DNA from: Pseudomonas promysalinigenes
GTDB taxonomy: Bacteria; Pseudomonadota; Gammaproteobacteria; Pseudomonadales; Pseudomonadaceae
Direction of reading: 5' to 3'
NCBI RefSeq assembly: GCF_014269025.2
Contig: NZ_CP077094.1
Location: 3,534,001-3,598,000 of the forward strand
Length of the DNA stretch: 64,000 nucleotides
Shown: in pieces, positions 1-10,524 of the stretch
Position numbering within the stretch: position 1 is the stretch's first letter
How the letters are laid out: every line of letters begins with the position of its first letter
Notes under the pieces: model-generated
What the model saw: the letters and a program-made list of their open reading frames with translations, nothing else
The model's database searches: none
Told to the model about the DNA's origin: nothing
Translations under genes and position numbers: made by a program

Positions 1-956
1 CTCTCGACATGGTCATTGGAGAACGCCACCGCCAGCGGGTACAGGCAAAATTGCAGGAGGGAAATCACGAAGCCAATGCCGAACAGCACCTCAAGCGGCA
101 CGCTGGGCAACAGCGCGAGCGGCGCCGACGCCACTGCCAAACCCACTGCGACGCTACGAATCAGCACAGCACGGTCATACCGGTCGGACAGCCAGCCAAG
201 CGGCCACTGCACCAGCAGCCCGGCAAAGATGCAGCAACCCATGAACAGACCAATCTGTTCGGTCGACATGCCTTGACTGGACGCGTACAGCGGCGCCAAG
301 CCATAGAACGAGCCGACGATCAGGCCCGAACCCAGTACCGTACTGAGCGACTGCGGTACCCGCTTGATGAAGAACTTTGGTTCCATCGGTGCCGGGCGCA
401 GCGGCGCTGGGTGGATGCGCCGGGTCATCGCTACCGGCACCAGGCACAAGGCGAAGCACATGGCTACCAGCATCAGCAGCTCAGGGCCAAGTTGCGGGTG
501 TACCACCAGAATCAGCTGGCCAAGCACAAGGCCAAGGTAGGAGGCGATCATGTAGCCGCTGAACACCGCACCCCGATGCTTGGCGTCGGCCTGCTCATTG
601 AGCCAGCTTTCGATGACCATGTACTGGCACATCATGCCCAGGCCGACGATCATCCTCAGCCCGACCCATACCGGCAGCCAGCTGGTCAGGCCATGGCCGA
701 GCACCGCCGCACCGACGATGCCGGCGCACGTGGCATAGGCTCGAATGTGCCCAACCCTACCGATAAGCCGGTGGCCGACCTTGCCGCCTACCGCCAGACC
801 AAAGTAGTTGGCTGCCATCAACGCACCTACCCACAGGCTATCGACATGCTCGGCCGCCAGGCGCAGCGCCAGGTAAGTGCTCAGCAGGCCGGAGCCGATC
901 AGCATCATCAAGGCGGCAAAATACAGCGACTGAAAGGGCTTCCAGATGTTTCGCAT
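1..956 (-). CDS. MFS transporter, partial (C-terminus beyond left edge)
   Basis: This is the first 318 or so residues of an inner-membrane major facilitator transporter. The start is the ATG at 956, giving MRNIWKPFQSLYFAALMM. The visible protein has about ten hydrophobic segments with the usual MFS layout. A conserved basic loop sits between helices 2 and 3 (GGKVGHRLIGRVGHIRAY), and a second such loop (WLSDRYDRAVLIR) sits in the second half. The substrate cannot be read from sequence. It lies 129 bp downstream of a glutamine synthetase-like gene on the same strand, which would suit transport of an amine or amino acid, but that is inference. The stop codon is outside the window. The long plus-strand reading frame over this region is a high-GC shadow. 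Confidence 0.8.
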   Translation of the reverse strand, partial: MRNIWKPFQSLYFAALMMLIGSGLLSTYLALRLAAEHVDSLWVGALMAANYFGLAVGGKVGHRLIGRVGHIRAYATCAGIVGAAVLGHGLTSWLPVWVGLRMIVGLGMMCQYMVIESWLNEQADAKHRGAVFSGYMIASYLGLVLGQLILVVHPQLGPELLMLVAMCFALCLVPVAMTRRIHPAPLRPAPMEPKFFIKRVPQSLSTVLGSGLIVGSFYGLAPLYASSQGMSTEQIGLFMGCCIFAGLLVQWPLGWLSDRYDRAVLIRSVAVGLAVASAPLALLPSVPLEVLFGIGFVISLLQFCLYPLAVAFSNDHVE

Positions 957-1085
957 ACGTCCCGTCGAACTCCCTGGTCAGGTGGCGTTGGCTTGCCGCA
1001 AGCATAAAAGCAAAACGGCCGTAATGCAGTCCTGCGCCAGCCAAATCGGCTGACAGCGGCGCGGCCAGTGCCAAGGGTGTCGCGC

Positions 1086-2429
1086 TCAGGCCTGTGCGGC
1101 CAGCACGCGTCGCTCCCATGGCGTGATTTCGTTGAAGAAGTCCGTAAGTTCAAGGGTCTTGCTCGCAACGTAGCCTTCGATGAACTCATTGCCGAACAGT
1201 TCCCGGGCCAACGCACTGCGCTTGAGGCGCTCCAGTGCTGCATGCAAGGTGCAAGGCAGACTCAAGTGCTCCGGCACCTGGAACTCGCCCTGGATCGCCG
1301 GGGTGGGCTGCAGGCGCTGTTCGATGCCATGCAGGCCCGCGGCCAAGCTGGCAGCGATGGCCAGGTAGGGGTTGGCGTCGGCGCCCGGCAAGCGGTTTTC
1401 CACCCGTCGCGCCACCGGGGCGCTGGCAGGGATGCGCAGGCCTGCAGCGCGGTTGTCCTCGGACCAGCAGGCATTGTTCGGCGAAGCATAAGGGTGGCAC
1501 AAGCGCTGGTAGGAGTTGACGTTGGGCGCGAACAACGCGGTGAAGTCGGCCATGCACGCCTGCTGGCCACCGATGAAGTGGTAAAACGCCTCGGTCGCCT
1601 CGCCTTTCTGGTCGCTGAATACATTCCGCCCGCTGGCGATCTCCACCAGGCTCTGGTGAATATGCATGGAACTGCCCGGGGTATGTGCCAACGGTTTGGC
1701 CATGCACACCACAGTCAGCCCGTGCTTTAGGGCCACCTCTTTGAGCAGGTGCTTGAACAGGAAGGTCTGGTCGGCCAGCAGCAGCGGGTCGCCGTGCAGC
1801 AAGTTGATCTCGAACTGGCTCACGCCCATTTCATGCATGAAGGTGTCGCGTGGCAGGCCCAGGGCCGCCATGCATTGGTAGACCTCCTGGAAGAATGGGC
1901 GCAGGCCGTTGTTGGAGCTGACGCTGAACGCCGAATGCCCAAGCTCACGGCGGCCGTCCCTGCCAAGCGGGGGCTGGAAGGGCTGCAGCGGGTCGGCGTT
2001 GTGGGCAAAGACGAAGAACTCAAGCTCGGTCGCCACCACCGGTGCCAACCCCAGGGCTGCATAGCGGGCGATCACCGCTTTTAGCAGGCCCCGCGTGGAC
2101 AGCCCAGAGGGCATGCCGTCAAGTTCGTTGGCATCACAGATAGCCAGCGCCAGGCCCTCTTCGCTCCATGGCAGGCGATGGATCTGTGCAGGCTCGGCCA
2201 CCAACGCCAGGTCACCGTCGTCACTGCCGTAGAAACGCGCTGGAGGGTAACCCCCCATGATGCATTGCAAAAGCACACCCCGGGCCATCTGCAAGCGGCG
2301 GCCTTCGAGGAAGCCTTCGGCGGTCATCACTTTTCCACGGGGGACCCCGTTGAGGTCGGGGGTGACGCATTCGATCTGGTCAATGCCCTGGAGGATCTCG
2401 GCAGGCGAGCGGTGGGCGGCGGTGGTCAT
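1086..2429 (-). CDS. Glutamine synthetase family protein (gamma-glutamylpolyamine synthetase-like)
   Basis: A 447-residue cytoplasmic ATP-dependent ligase of the glutamine synthetase fold. It has the glutamate/metal motif ELEFFVF, the ATP/metal motif HTPGSSMHIHQSL, NRAAGLRIP, and the C-terminal ENRLPGADANPYLAIAASL block. Its length and style fit the PuuA/PauA/SpuI-like group, which attach glutamate to putrescine or related amines, rather than the 469-residue GlnA. The start is taken at ATG 2429 (MTTAAHRSPAE). The open frame runs far upstream, but that stretch lies antisense-phase over the bkdR gene and is not coding. It follows bkdR by 89 bp and precedes the MFS gene on the same strand. The exact amine substrate is not determinable here. 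Confidence 0.88.
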   Translation of the reverse strand: MTTAAHRSPAEILQGIDQIECVTPDLNGVPRGKVMTAEGFLEGRRLQMARGVLLQCIMGGYPPARFYGSDDGDLALVAEPAQIHRLPWSEEGLALAICDANELDGMPSGLSTRGLLKAVIARYAALGLAPVVATELEFFVFAHNADPLQPFQPPLGRDGRRELGHSAFSVSSNNGLRPFFQEVYQCMAALGLPRDTFMHEMGVSQFEINLLHGDPLLLADQTFLFKHLLKEVALKHGLTVVCMAKPLAHTPGSSMHIHQSLVEIASGRNVFSDQKGEATEAFYHFIGGQQACMADFTALFAPNVNSYQRLCHPYASPNNACWSEDNRAAGLRIPASAPVARRVENRLPGADANPYLAIAASLAAGLHGIEQRLQPTPAIQGEFQVPEHLSLPCTLHAALERLKRSALARELFGNEFIEGYVASKTLELTDFFNEITPWERRVLAAQA

Positions 2430-2461
2430 GACGCTTGTCCTTGTTGTTATGGGCTGGCCAC

Positions 2462-2491
2462 AACATAGGCTAGGGGTGTTTAAAATATCAA
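2462..2491 (-). promoter_or_regulatory. Possible sigma-70 promoter of the glutamine synthetase-like gene
   Basis: On the minus strand a TTGATA (-35) at 2491-2486 is followed after 18 bp by TATGTT (-10) at 2467-2462, just ahead of the gene starting at 2429. The -10 matches only four of six consensus bases, so this is a weak call. It would give a leader of about 25 nt. Confidence 0.3.
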
Positions 2492-2518
2492 GCACCCTCT
2501 CGCATAGACTGTGCCGGC

Positions 2519-3004
2519 CTATTCGCGCAAGGTCATGCCATTGGCAGGCAACGGTAAAGCGGTCTTGTAGCGCACCTGCTTGAGGGCAAAGCTTGAGCGG
2601 ATGTTGGCCACCCCTGGCAAGCGCGTCAAATAATCGAGGAACCGTTCCAGGGCCTGGATACTCGGCAGCAGCACCCGCAGCAGGTAGTCCGGATCTCCCG
2701 TCATCAGGTAGCACTCCATCACCTCTGGCCGCTCGGCGATTTCTTCCTCGAAGCGGTGCAAGGCCTGCTCGACCTGTTTCTCCAGGCTGACATGGATGAA
2801 CACGTTCACGTCCAGGCCCAGCACCTGGGGCGACAGCAAGGTGACCTGCTGGCGAATCACCCCCAGCTCCTCCATCGCCTTGACCCGGTTGAAACAGGGC
2901 GTCGGCGACAAGTTCACCGAGCGCGCCAGCTCGGCATTGGTGATGCGGGCGTTGTCCTGAAGGCTGTTGAGAATGCCGATATCGGTACGATCGAGCTTGC
3001 GCAT
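2519..3004 (-). CDS. bkdR: BkdR, Lrp/AsnC-family activator of the bkd operon
   Basis: A 161-residue Lrp-type regulator. An N-terminal winged helix-turn-helix (about residues 20-42, [21 protein letters not shown]) is followed by a RAM ligand-binding domain ([28 protein letters not shown]). It is divergent from bkdA1 across a 197-bp gap, the arrangement known for P. putida bkdR. There the protein activates the branched-chain keto acid dehydrogenase operon when L-branched-chain amino acids bind it. The start at 3004 ([12 protein letters not shown]) matches the family N-terminus. The identity rests on family signature plus gene position, which together are strong. Confidence 0.95.
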   Translation of the reverse strand: MRKLDRTDIGILNSLQDNARITNAELARSVNLSPTPCFNRVKAMEELGVIRQQVTLLSPQVLGLDVNVFIHVSLEKQVEQALHRFEEEIAERPEVMECYLMTGDPDYLLRVLLPSIQALERFLDYLTRLPGVANIRSSFALKQVRYKTALPLPANGMTLRE

Positions 3005-4434
<1,430 letters not shown>

Positions 4435-4435
4435 A

Positions 4436-5494
4436 ATGAACGATCACAACAACAGCATCAACCCGGAAACCGCCATGGCCACCAGCACACTGACCATGAT
4501 CCAGGCCTTGCGCTCGGCCATGGATGTCATGCTCGAACGCGACGACAATGTGGTGATATACGGCCAGGACGTCGGTTACTTTGGCGGGGTTTTCCGTTGT
4601 ACCGAAGGCCTGCAGACCAAGTATGGCAAGTCGCGCGTGTTCGACGCGCCGATCTCGGAAAGCGGCATCGTCGGCACTGCCGTTGGCATGGGCGCTTATG
4701 GCTTGCGCCCGGTGGTGGAAATCCAGTTCGCCGACTACTTCTACCCGGCCTCCGACCAGATCGTCTCGGAAATGGCCCGCCTGCGTTACCGCTCGGCCGG
4801 CGAGTTCATCGCCCCGCTGACCTTGCGCATGCCCTGCGGTGGCGGCATCTACGGCGGCCAGACCCACAGCCAGAGCCCCGAAGCGATGTTCACCCAGGTC
4901 TGCGGCCTGCGCACGGTCATGCCGTCCAACCCGTACGACGCCAAAGGCTTGCTGATCGCTTCGATCGAATGCGACGACCCGGTGATCTTCCTGGAGCCCA
5001 AACGCCTGTACAACGGCCCGTTCGACGGCCATCACGACCGCCCTGTCACCCCCTGGTCGAAACACCCGCAGAGCGCTGTGCCCGACGGTTACTACAGCGT
5101 ACCGCTGGACAAGGCGGCTATCACCCGTCCCGGCAACGACGTGACCGTGCTGACTTATGGCACTACGGTGTACGTGGCCCAGGTGGCTGCTGAGGAAACC
5201 GGTGTGGATGCTGAAGTCATCGACCTGCGCAGCTTGTGGCCGCTGGACCTGGAAACCATCGTCGCGTCGGTGAAAAAAACCGGCCGCTGTGTAGTGGTCC
5301 ACGAGGCCACGCGTACCTGCGGCTTCGGCGCCGAACTGGTGTCGCTGGTGCAGGAGCACTGCTTCCACCACCTCGAAGCGCCGATCGAGCGTGTCACCGG
5401 TTGGGACACCCCCTACCCCCACGCACAGGAATGGGCGTACTTCCCAGGCCCATCGCGGGTGGGCGCGGCATTGAAACGGGTCATGGAGGTCTGA
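4436..5494 (+). CDS. bkdA2: Branched-chain 2-oxoacid dehydrogenase E1 beta subunit
   Basis: The beta subunit of the E1 heterotetramer, a transketolase-like pyrimidine-binding domain followed by a C-terminal transketolase domain. Visible landmarks are YGQDVGYFGGVFRCTEGL, the FDAPISESGIVGTAVGMG block and MPCGGGIYGGQTHSQSPE. A start at 4436 gives 352 residues. An in-frame ATG at 4475 (MATSTLTMIQALRS) gives 339, which is the length I recall for the P. putida protein, so the true start may be the later one. The 4436 start sits 1 bp after the bkdA1 stop, behind an AGGGG-like site. The next gene follows with no gap. Confidence 0.96.
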   Translation: MNDHNNSINPETAMATSTLTMIQALRSAMDVMLERDDNVVIYGQDVGYFGGVFRCTEGLQTKYGKSRVFDAPISESGIVGTAVGMGAYGLRPVVEIQFADYFYPASDQIVSEMARLRYRSAGEFIAPLTLRMPCGGGIYGGQTHSQSPEAMFTQVCGLRTVMPSNPYDAKGLLIASIECDDPVIFLEPKRLYNGPFDGHHDRPVTPWSKHPQSAVPDGYYSVPLDKAAITRPGNDVTVLTYGTTVYVAQVAAEETGVDAEVIDLRSLWPLDLETIVASVKKTGRCVVVHEATRTCGFGAELVSLVQEHCFHHLEAPIERVTGWDTPYPHAQEWAYFPGPSRVGAALKRVMEV

Positions 5495-6763
5495 ATGGGC
5501 ACGCACGTCATCAAGATGCCGGACATTGGCGAAGGCATCGCGCAGGTCGAGTTGGTGGAATGGTTCGTCAAAGTCGGTGACATCATCGCTGAGGACCAGG
5601 TAGTGGCCGACGTCATGACCGACAAGGCCACGGTGGAAATCCCCTCGCCGGTCAGCGGCAAAGTATTGGCCTTGGGCGGCCAGCCGGGCGAAGTGATGGC
5701 GGTCGGCAGCGAGCTGATCCGCATCGAGGTCGAAGGCGGCGGCAACCATGTCGAGGTGCCGCAGGCCAACGTGGCGCAGGCTCCCAGTGCAACCGTTGCG
5801 CCCAAGCCTGAGCCACAGGCCATCCAACCCGTAGCCGCACATACCCCGGCGCAGCTTGCCCAAGCGCCGATCGTGCCGCGCCAGCCTGGCGACAAACCGC
5901 TGGCTTCGCCTGCCGTGCGCAAACGCGCACTGGATGCCGGCATCGAGTTGCGCTATGTGCATGGCAGCGGCCCGGCCGGGCGCATCCTGCACGAAGACCT
6001 CGACGCGTTCATGAGCAAGCCGCACAGCGCTGCCGGCCAGGCCCCGCAGGGCTATGCCAAGCGCACCGACAGTGAGCAGGTGCCGGTGATGGGCCTGCGC
6101 CGCAAGATCGCCCAGCGCATGCAGGATGCCAAGCGCCGGGTCGCGCATTTCAGTTACGTAGAAGAGATCGACGTCACCGCCGTGGAGGCCCTGCGCCAGC
6201 AGCTCAACGCCAAGCATGGCGACACGCGTGGCAAGCTGACGCTGCTGCCGTTTCTGGTACGCGCTCTGGTGGTAGCCCTGCGCGACTATCCGCAGATCAA
6301 CGCCACATACGACGACGAAGCACAGGTCATCACCCGCCATGGCGCGGTGCATGTGGGCATCGCCACCCAGGGGGACAACGGTTTGATGGTCCCGGTGTTG
6401 CGCCACGCCGAAGCCGCCAGCCTGTGGGCCAACGCCAGCGAGATCGCACGCCTGGCCAACGCTGCGCGCAGCAACAAGGCCAGCCGTGAAGAGTTGACCG
6501 GTTCGACCATCACCCTGACCAGCCTCGGTGCCTTGGGCGGCATCGTCAGCACACCGGTGGTCAACACACCGGAAGTGGCGATCGTCGGCGTCAACCGTAT
6601 CGTCGAACGGCCGGTGGTGATCGACGGCCAGATCGTCGTGCGCAAGATGATGAACCTGTCCAGCTCATTCGACCATCGGGTGGTCGATGGCATGGACGCC
6701 GCGCAGTTCATCCAGGCCGTGCGCGGCCTGCTCGAACAACCTGCCTGTCTGTTCCTGGAGTGA
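5495..6763 (+). CDS. bkdB: Branched-chain 2-oxoacid dehydrogenase E2 (lipoamide acyltransferase)
   Basis: The 422-residue acyltransferase core of the complex. An N-terminal lipoyl domain carries the lipoylation lysine in [14 protein letters not shown] (about residue 44). A linker rich in Pro, Ala and Gln follows, then a small E1/E3-binding domain ([15 protein letters not shown] and [14 protein letters not shown], about residues 132-170). The CoA-dependent acyltransferase domain ends with the catalytic [15 protein letters not shown] motif at about residue 390. It moves the branched acyl group from E1 to coenzyme A. The start abuts the bkdA2 stop, and the end overlaps the beginning of lpdV. Confidence 0.96.
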   Translation: MGTHVIKMPDIGEGIAQVELVEWFVKVGDIIAEDQVVADVMTDKATVEIPSPVSGKVLALGGQPGEVMAVGSELIRIEVEGGGNHVEVPQANVAQAPSATVAPKPEPQAIQPVAAHTPAQLAQAPIVPRQPGDKPLASPAVRKRALDAGIELRYVHGSGPAGRILHEDLDAFMSKPHSAAGQAPQGYAKRTDSEQVPVMGLRRKIAQRMQDAKRRVAHFSYVEEIDVTAVEALRQQLNAKHGDTRGKLTLLPFLVRALVVALRDYPQINATYDDEAQVITRHGAVHVGIATQGDNGLMVPVLRHAEAASLWANASEIARLANAARSNKASREELTGSTITLTSLGALGGIVSTPVVNTPEVAIVGVNRIVERPVVIDGQIVVRKMMNLSSSFDHRVVDGMDAAQFIQAVRGLLEQPACLFLE

Positions 6764-6765
6764 GC

Positions 6766-8145
6766 ATGTCGCAGATCATCGATACTACCCTGCTGATCGT
6801 CGGCGGTGGCCCGGGAGGTTATGTAGCCGCTATCCGTGCCGGGCAACTGGGCATTCCTACGGTGCTGATCGAAGGCCAGGCCCTGGGCGGCACCTGCCTG
6901 AACATTGGCTGCATCCCGTCCAAGGCGCTGATCCATGTGGCCGAGCAATTCCATCAGACCGCACGTTTGGCCGGGCATTCGCCACTGGGCATCAGCGTCG
7001 ACAACCTGCGCCTGGATATCGCCCAGAGCGTGGCCTGGAAGGATGGCATCGTCGACCGCCTGACCACAGGCGTGGCTGCCTTGCTGAAGAAACATGGCGT
7101 GAAGGTGATTCACGGCTGGGCCAAGATCCTCGATGGCAAGCAGGTCGAGGTCGACGGCCAGCGTATACAGTGCGAACACCTGCTGCTGGCCACTGGCTCC
7201 ACCAGCGTCGAACTGCCAATGCTCCCCTTGGGTGGGCCGATCATTTCATCCACCCAAGCCCTGGCGCCCTCAACGCTACCCAAGCATCTGGTGGTGGTGG
7301 GTGGCGGGTACATCGGCCTGGAACTGGGCATCGCCTATCGCAAGCTTGGCGCACAGGTGAGCGTCGTGGAGGCGCGCGAACGCATTCTGCCGACCTATGA
7401 CAGCGAGCTGACCGCCCCCGTAGCGCAGGCTCTGAAGACTTTGGGCATCAGCCTGTACCTGGGCCACAGCGTAGAGGGCTATGAAGACGGCTGCCTGCTG
7501 GCCAGCGATGGCCAGGGCGGGCAACTGCGCCTTGAGGCCGACCGGGTGCTGGTGGCAGTAGGCCGTCGGCCACACACCCAAGGGTTCAACCTGCAATGCC
7601 TGGACCTGAAGATGAACGGCGCTGCGATCGCCATCGATGCGCGCTGCCAGACCAGCATGCGCAACGTCTGGGCCATTGGTGACGTGGCCGGTGAGCCGAT
7701 GCTTGCCCACCGTGCCATGGCGCAGGGCGAGATGGTTGCCGAAATCATCGCTGGCAAAGCGCGACGGTTCGAACCTGCAGCCATCGCCGCGGTGTGCTTT
7801 ACCGACCCGGAAGTGGTGGTGGTGGGCCACACGCCCGAGCAAGCCAGCCAGCTTGGGCTCGACTGCATCGTCGCGCAATTCCCGTTCGCCGCCAACGGCA
7901 GGGCCATGACGCTGGAATCGACCAGCGGTTTCGTGCGCGTGGTGGCACGCCGTGACAATCACCTGATCGTCGGTTGGCAGGCGGTGGGGGTGGGCGTGTC
8001 CGAGCTCAGTACTGCATTCGCGCAGTCGCTGGAGATGGGCGCAAGGCTGGAGGATGTAGCCGGGACCATCCATGCCCACCCGACCCTGGGCGAGGCGGTG
8101 CAGGAAGCGGCGCTGCGTGCGCTGGGCCACGCACTGCATATCTGA
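6766..8145 (+). CDS. lpdV: LpdV, E3 dihydrolipoamide dehydrogenase specific for the Bkd complex
   Basis: A 459-residue flavoprotein that reoxidises the BkdB lipoyl group with NAD+. It shows the FAD-binding [14 protein letters not shown], the redox disulfide motif [13 protein letters not shown], the NAD-binding [12 protein letters not shown], a second FAD site ([15 protein letters not shown]) and the C-terminal base motif [14 protein letters not shown] chose ATG 6766 rather than the GTG at 6760 that overlaps the bkdB stop; both are in frame. It is the last gene of the bkd operon, and a strong hairpin with a T run follows at 8170. Confidence 0.96.
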   Translation: MSQIIDTTLLIVGGGPGGYVAAIRAGQLGIPTVLIEGQALGGTCLNIGCIPSKALIHVAEQFHQTARLAGHSPLGISVDNLRLDIAQSVAWKDGIVDRLTTGVAALLKKHGVKVIHGWAKILDGKQVEVDGQRIQCEHLLLATGSTSVELPMLPLGGPIISSTQALAPSTLPKHLVVVGGGYIGLELGIAYRKLGAQVSVVEARERILPTYDSELTAPVAQALKTLGISLYLGHSVEGYEDGCLLASDGQGGQLRLEADRVLVAVGRRPHTQGFNLQCLDLKMNGAAIAIDARCQTSMRNVWAIGDVAGEPMLAHRAMAQGEMVAEIIAGKARRFEPAAIAAVCFTDPEVVVVGHTPEQASQLGLDCIVAQFPFAANGRAMTLESTSGFVRVVARRDNHLIVGWQAVGVGVSELSTAFAQSLEMGARLEDVAGTIHAHPTLGEAVQEAALRALGHALHI

Positions 8146-8169
8146 CACTGGAGCGGCCAAGGCCGATTT

Positions 8170-8202
8170 GACCCGCTCGCCCTGGCGCTGCGGGTCTTTT
8201 TT
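8170..8202 (+). terminator. Rho-independent terminator of the bkd operon
   Basis: A perfect 7-bp stem (GACCCGC at 8170-8176 with GCGGGTC at 8190-8196) is followed by six T residues. It sits 25 bp after the lpdV stop. Confidence 0.88.
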
Positions 8203-8315
8203 ATCCGCTAACGCCTGCGTGCCCTCGCGCAGACCGATCGTTTCGAAAAAGCCATTGTGACAATGCGCTGCGCCCTTTACTTTGTGCAGCCCCGATGAGC
8301 GTCAAGGAATACCCC

Positions 8316-9035
8316 ATGTCACACCCAGGCGCGATGCCCGCCTTCAGCGAAGGTGCCCGCGCGGTCCTGCCATTGATGACCGGCATGCTGCCCTTTGGCT
8401 TGATCACCGGAGTGACGGCCATAGGTATCGGTATGTCGCCTGCCGATGCCATGGGCATGACTTTGCTGTTCTATTCCGGGTCTGCGCAGATGGTGGTGCT
8501 ACAACTGATGCACAGCGGTGCGCTGCCGCTGACCATGGTGGTGACCGCACTGGTGATCAACCTGCGCTTTGTGATGTACAGCGCAGCCCTGGCGCCCCAT
8601 CTCAGCAACCTGCCGCGGCGCAAGACTTGGCCGTTGGCATTCGTGCTCTCCGATCAGGCTTTTGCACTGTGCAGCCTGAAGTTCGGCGCCGGCCCGGTGG
8701 GCCGATCTGCCTTCGCGTACTACATGGGAACAGCCCTGCCGATGTGGGTCGGCTGGAACCTGGCTGTGCTGGCCGGTGTGTACTTGGGTGCCGGCATCCC
8801 GCAATCCTGGTCGCTGGGCTTTGCCATTCCCTTGTCGTTCCTGGCCCTGCTGGTGCCGAGCATCCGTAACCCGGCAATGTTGGGCGCAGCGGTGGCGGGC
8901 GGTGCGCTGGCGGTTCTGGCACATGACCTACCCTACAACCTGGGTTTGCTGGCCGCGTCGCTGGGCGGGGTGATCAGCGGCTTGACCATCGAGCACCTTC
9001 GCAAAGACGCAAACAAGGCAGCGCAGACGCCATGA
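8316..9035 (+). CDS. azlC: AzlC family branched-chain amino acid exporter, large subunit
   Basis: A 239-residue inner-membrane protein with about six to eight hydrophobic helices. It has the AzlC-family opening EGARAVLPLMTGMLPFGLITG and the LLFYSGSAQMVVLQL block. Together with AzlD it forms a two-component exporter for leucine-type amino acids and related compounds in bacteria where it has been tested. The start at 8316 (MSHPGAMPAF) is chosen because an AAGGA site lies about seven bases before it; an upstream ATG at 8295 is in frame but has no such site. It overlaps azlD by 4 bp (ATGA). Its place beside bkd suggests a shared theme of branched-chain amino acid balance, though a terminator separates the two transcripts. 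Confidence 0.9.
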   Translation: MSHPGAMPAFSEGARAVLPLMTGMLPFGLITGVTAIGIGMSPADAMGMTLLFYSGSAQMVVLQLMHSGALPLTMVVTALVINLRFVMYSAALAPHLSNLPRRKTWPLAFVLSDQAFALCSLKFGAGPVGRSAFAYYMGTALPMWVGWNLAVLAGVYLGAGIPQSWSLGFAIPLSFLALLVPSIRNPAMLGAAVAGGALAVLAHDLPYNLGLLAASLGGVISGLTIEHLRKDANKAAQTP

Positions 9036-9358
9036 CCGAGCTATCCCCCTGGGTCACCTTCGCCCTGATCGGCCTGGGCACCTTCGCGATACGGCTGTCG
9101 TTCATCGAATTCTATGGTGCACTGCGCATTCCACCGGTTTTGCGCCGCGCGCTGGTGTACGTGCCAGCCAGCGTACTGGCCGCCTTGGTACTGCCGGCGG
9201 TGGTGTTCCAGGCCGGGCAGCCTGGCATCGACATAGGCAACCCGCAGCTACCTGCGGCGATCGTCGCCGCGCTGGTCGCCTGGCGCACACGCAGCACGCT
9301 GCTGACCCTGGGGGTTGGCATGGGTGTGCTGTGGGGGCTGCAGTACTGGGGCTATTAA
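9032..9358 (+). CDS. azlD: AzlD family branched-chain amino acid exporter, small subunit
   Basis: A 108-residue membrane protein with about four helices. It has the typical AzlD start ALIGLGTFAIRLSFIEFYG, followed by RRALVYVPASVLAALVLPAV and a short C-terminal VGMGVLWGLQY segment. It is translationally coupled to azlC through a 4-bp overlap and is presumed to be the small partner of that exporter. Confidence 0.9.
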   Translation: MTELSPWVTFALIGLGTFAIRLSFIEFYGALRIPPVLRRALVYVPASVLAALVLPAVVFQAGQPGIDIGNPQLPAAIVAALVAWRTRSTLLTLGVGMGVLWGLQYWGY

Positions 9359-9458
9359 GCTCTGCGCGAGTATCCTCGAGAGCTGTCGAACGCCTTTGCA
9401 CAGCCGCGCAGCGCTCAACCGCAAGCCTTTCACCGCTTCTACCCCAGGGCACAATCCG

Positions 9459-9464
9459 TATAAT
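9459..9464 (+). promoter_or_regulatory. Possible -10 box ahead of the endonuclease gene
   Basis: An exact TATAAT lies 32 bp before the start at 9497. The matching -35 region about 17 bp upstream is poor, so this is a partial promoter call only. Confidence 0.35.
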
Positions 9465-9496
9465 CGCGTCTTTTTGTAAGCCTAAGACGTAATTCA

Positions 9497-10456
9497 ATGA
9501 AGAAACTGCTCTGCGCCGTCGCACTTGCCTTCGCCGCCCTACCCGCCGCCTTCGCCAGCCCACCCGCCACCTTCACCGAAGCCAAGGTGGTCGCGAAACA
9601 GAAGATCTACCTTGACCAAAGCAACAGCGCCACCGGCGACTTGTACTGTGGCTGCAAGTGGACCTGGGTAGGCAAGTCAGGCGGGCGCATCGATTTGAAA
9701 TCCTGCGGCTATGAAACCCGCAAGCAGCAGACCCGCGCCGAGCGTACCGAATGGGAGCATATCGTCCCGGCCTGGACCTTCGGCCACCAGCGCCAATGCT
9801 GGCAGAACGGCGGGCGCGAGCATTGTGTCGACAGCGACCCAACCTTCCGCGCGATGGAGGCCGATCTGTTCAACCTCTACCCATCGGTGGGCGAAGTGAA
9901 TGGTGACCGCAGCAATTTCAACTACGGCATGGTGTCTGGGGTTGCGCCGCAGTATGGCCAATGCACCACCAAGATCGACTTCCAACAGAAAACCGCCGAG
10001 CCACGCGACGAGGTCAAAGGCTTGGTAGCGCGCACCACGTTCTATATGTTCGATCGCTACAAGCTCAGCATGTCGCGCCAGCAGCAACAGGTGTTAATGG
10101 CCTGGGACAAGCAGCACCCGGTAACGGCCTGGGAAAAGCAGCGGGATCAGCGCATTGCCGCGATCATGGGCCACAGCAACCCGTTCGTGACCGGTGAGCG
10201 CAAGTGGGCGCTGGGTTACACGCCACAAGGTGCTGGCGTTGCCTCGGCACCGGCTGCCAAACCGGCGCCGGCCGAGCCGACACTGGCCAATGCACTAAGC
10301 GCTGGCGCGGTGCTGGGTAACCGCAATAGCCATGTCTATCACCTGGCCACTGGCTGCCCAGGTTACAGCCAGGTGTCGCAGAAGAACCAAGTGGCGTTTG
10401 GCAGCGAAGCCCAAGCGCAAGCGGCAGGGTATCGCAAGGCGGGTAATTGCAGATAA
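9497..10456 (+). CDS. Secreted or periplasmic endonuclease I with C-terminal metal-binding-like tail
   Basis: A 319-residue protein with a clear signal peptide (MKKLLCAVALAFAALPAAFA). The endonuclease I (EndA/NucM/Dns) domain follows. Its catalytic and metal region is TEWEHIVPAWTFGHQRQCW, and the downstream partners are DLFNLYPSVGEVNGDRSNFNYG and RTTFYMFDRYKLSMS. Such enzymes cut double-stranded DNA outside the cytoplasm. After a Pro/Ala-rich linker (about residues 250-270) there is an extra module of about 45 residues, NSHVYHLATGCPGYSQV to AGYRKAGNC. It resembles the small His/Cys Ada-type motif attached to some nucleases. EndA proteins normally end before this module. It lies between azlD and pvdP and has no evident link to either. 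Confidence 0.9.
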   Translation: MKKLLCAVALAFAALPAAFASPPATFTEAKVVAKQKIYLDQSNSATGDLYCGCKWTWVGKSGGRIDLKSCGYETRKQQTRAERTEWEHIVPAWTFGHQRQCWQNGGREHCVDSDPTFRAMEADLFNLYPSVGEVNGDRSNFNYGMVSGVAPQYGQCTTKIDFQQKTAEPRDEVKGLVARTTFYMFDRYKLSMSRQQQQVLMAWDKQHPVTAWEKQRDQRIAAIMGHSNPFVTGERKWALGYTPQGAGVASAPAAKPAPAEPTLANALSAGAVLGNRNSHVYHLATGCPGYSQVSQKNQVAFGSEAQAQAAGYRKAGNCR

Positions 10457-10524
10457 GCGGCTTGCAGGTCGGCTGGAGCCCAGGCCACCGCTGGGCGCGA
10501 TACCCGTCGCGCTAGAGGCCTCGT

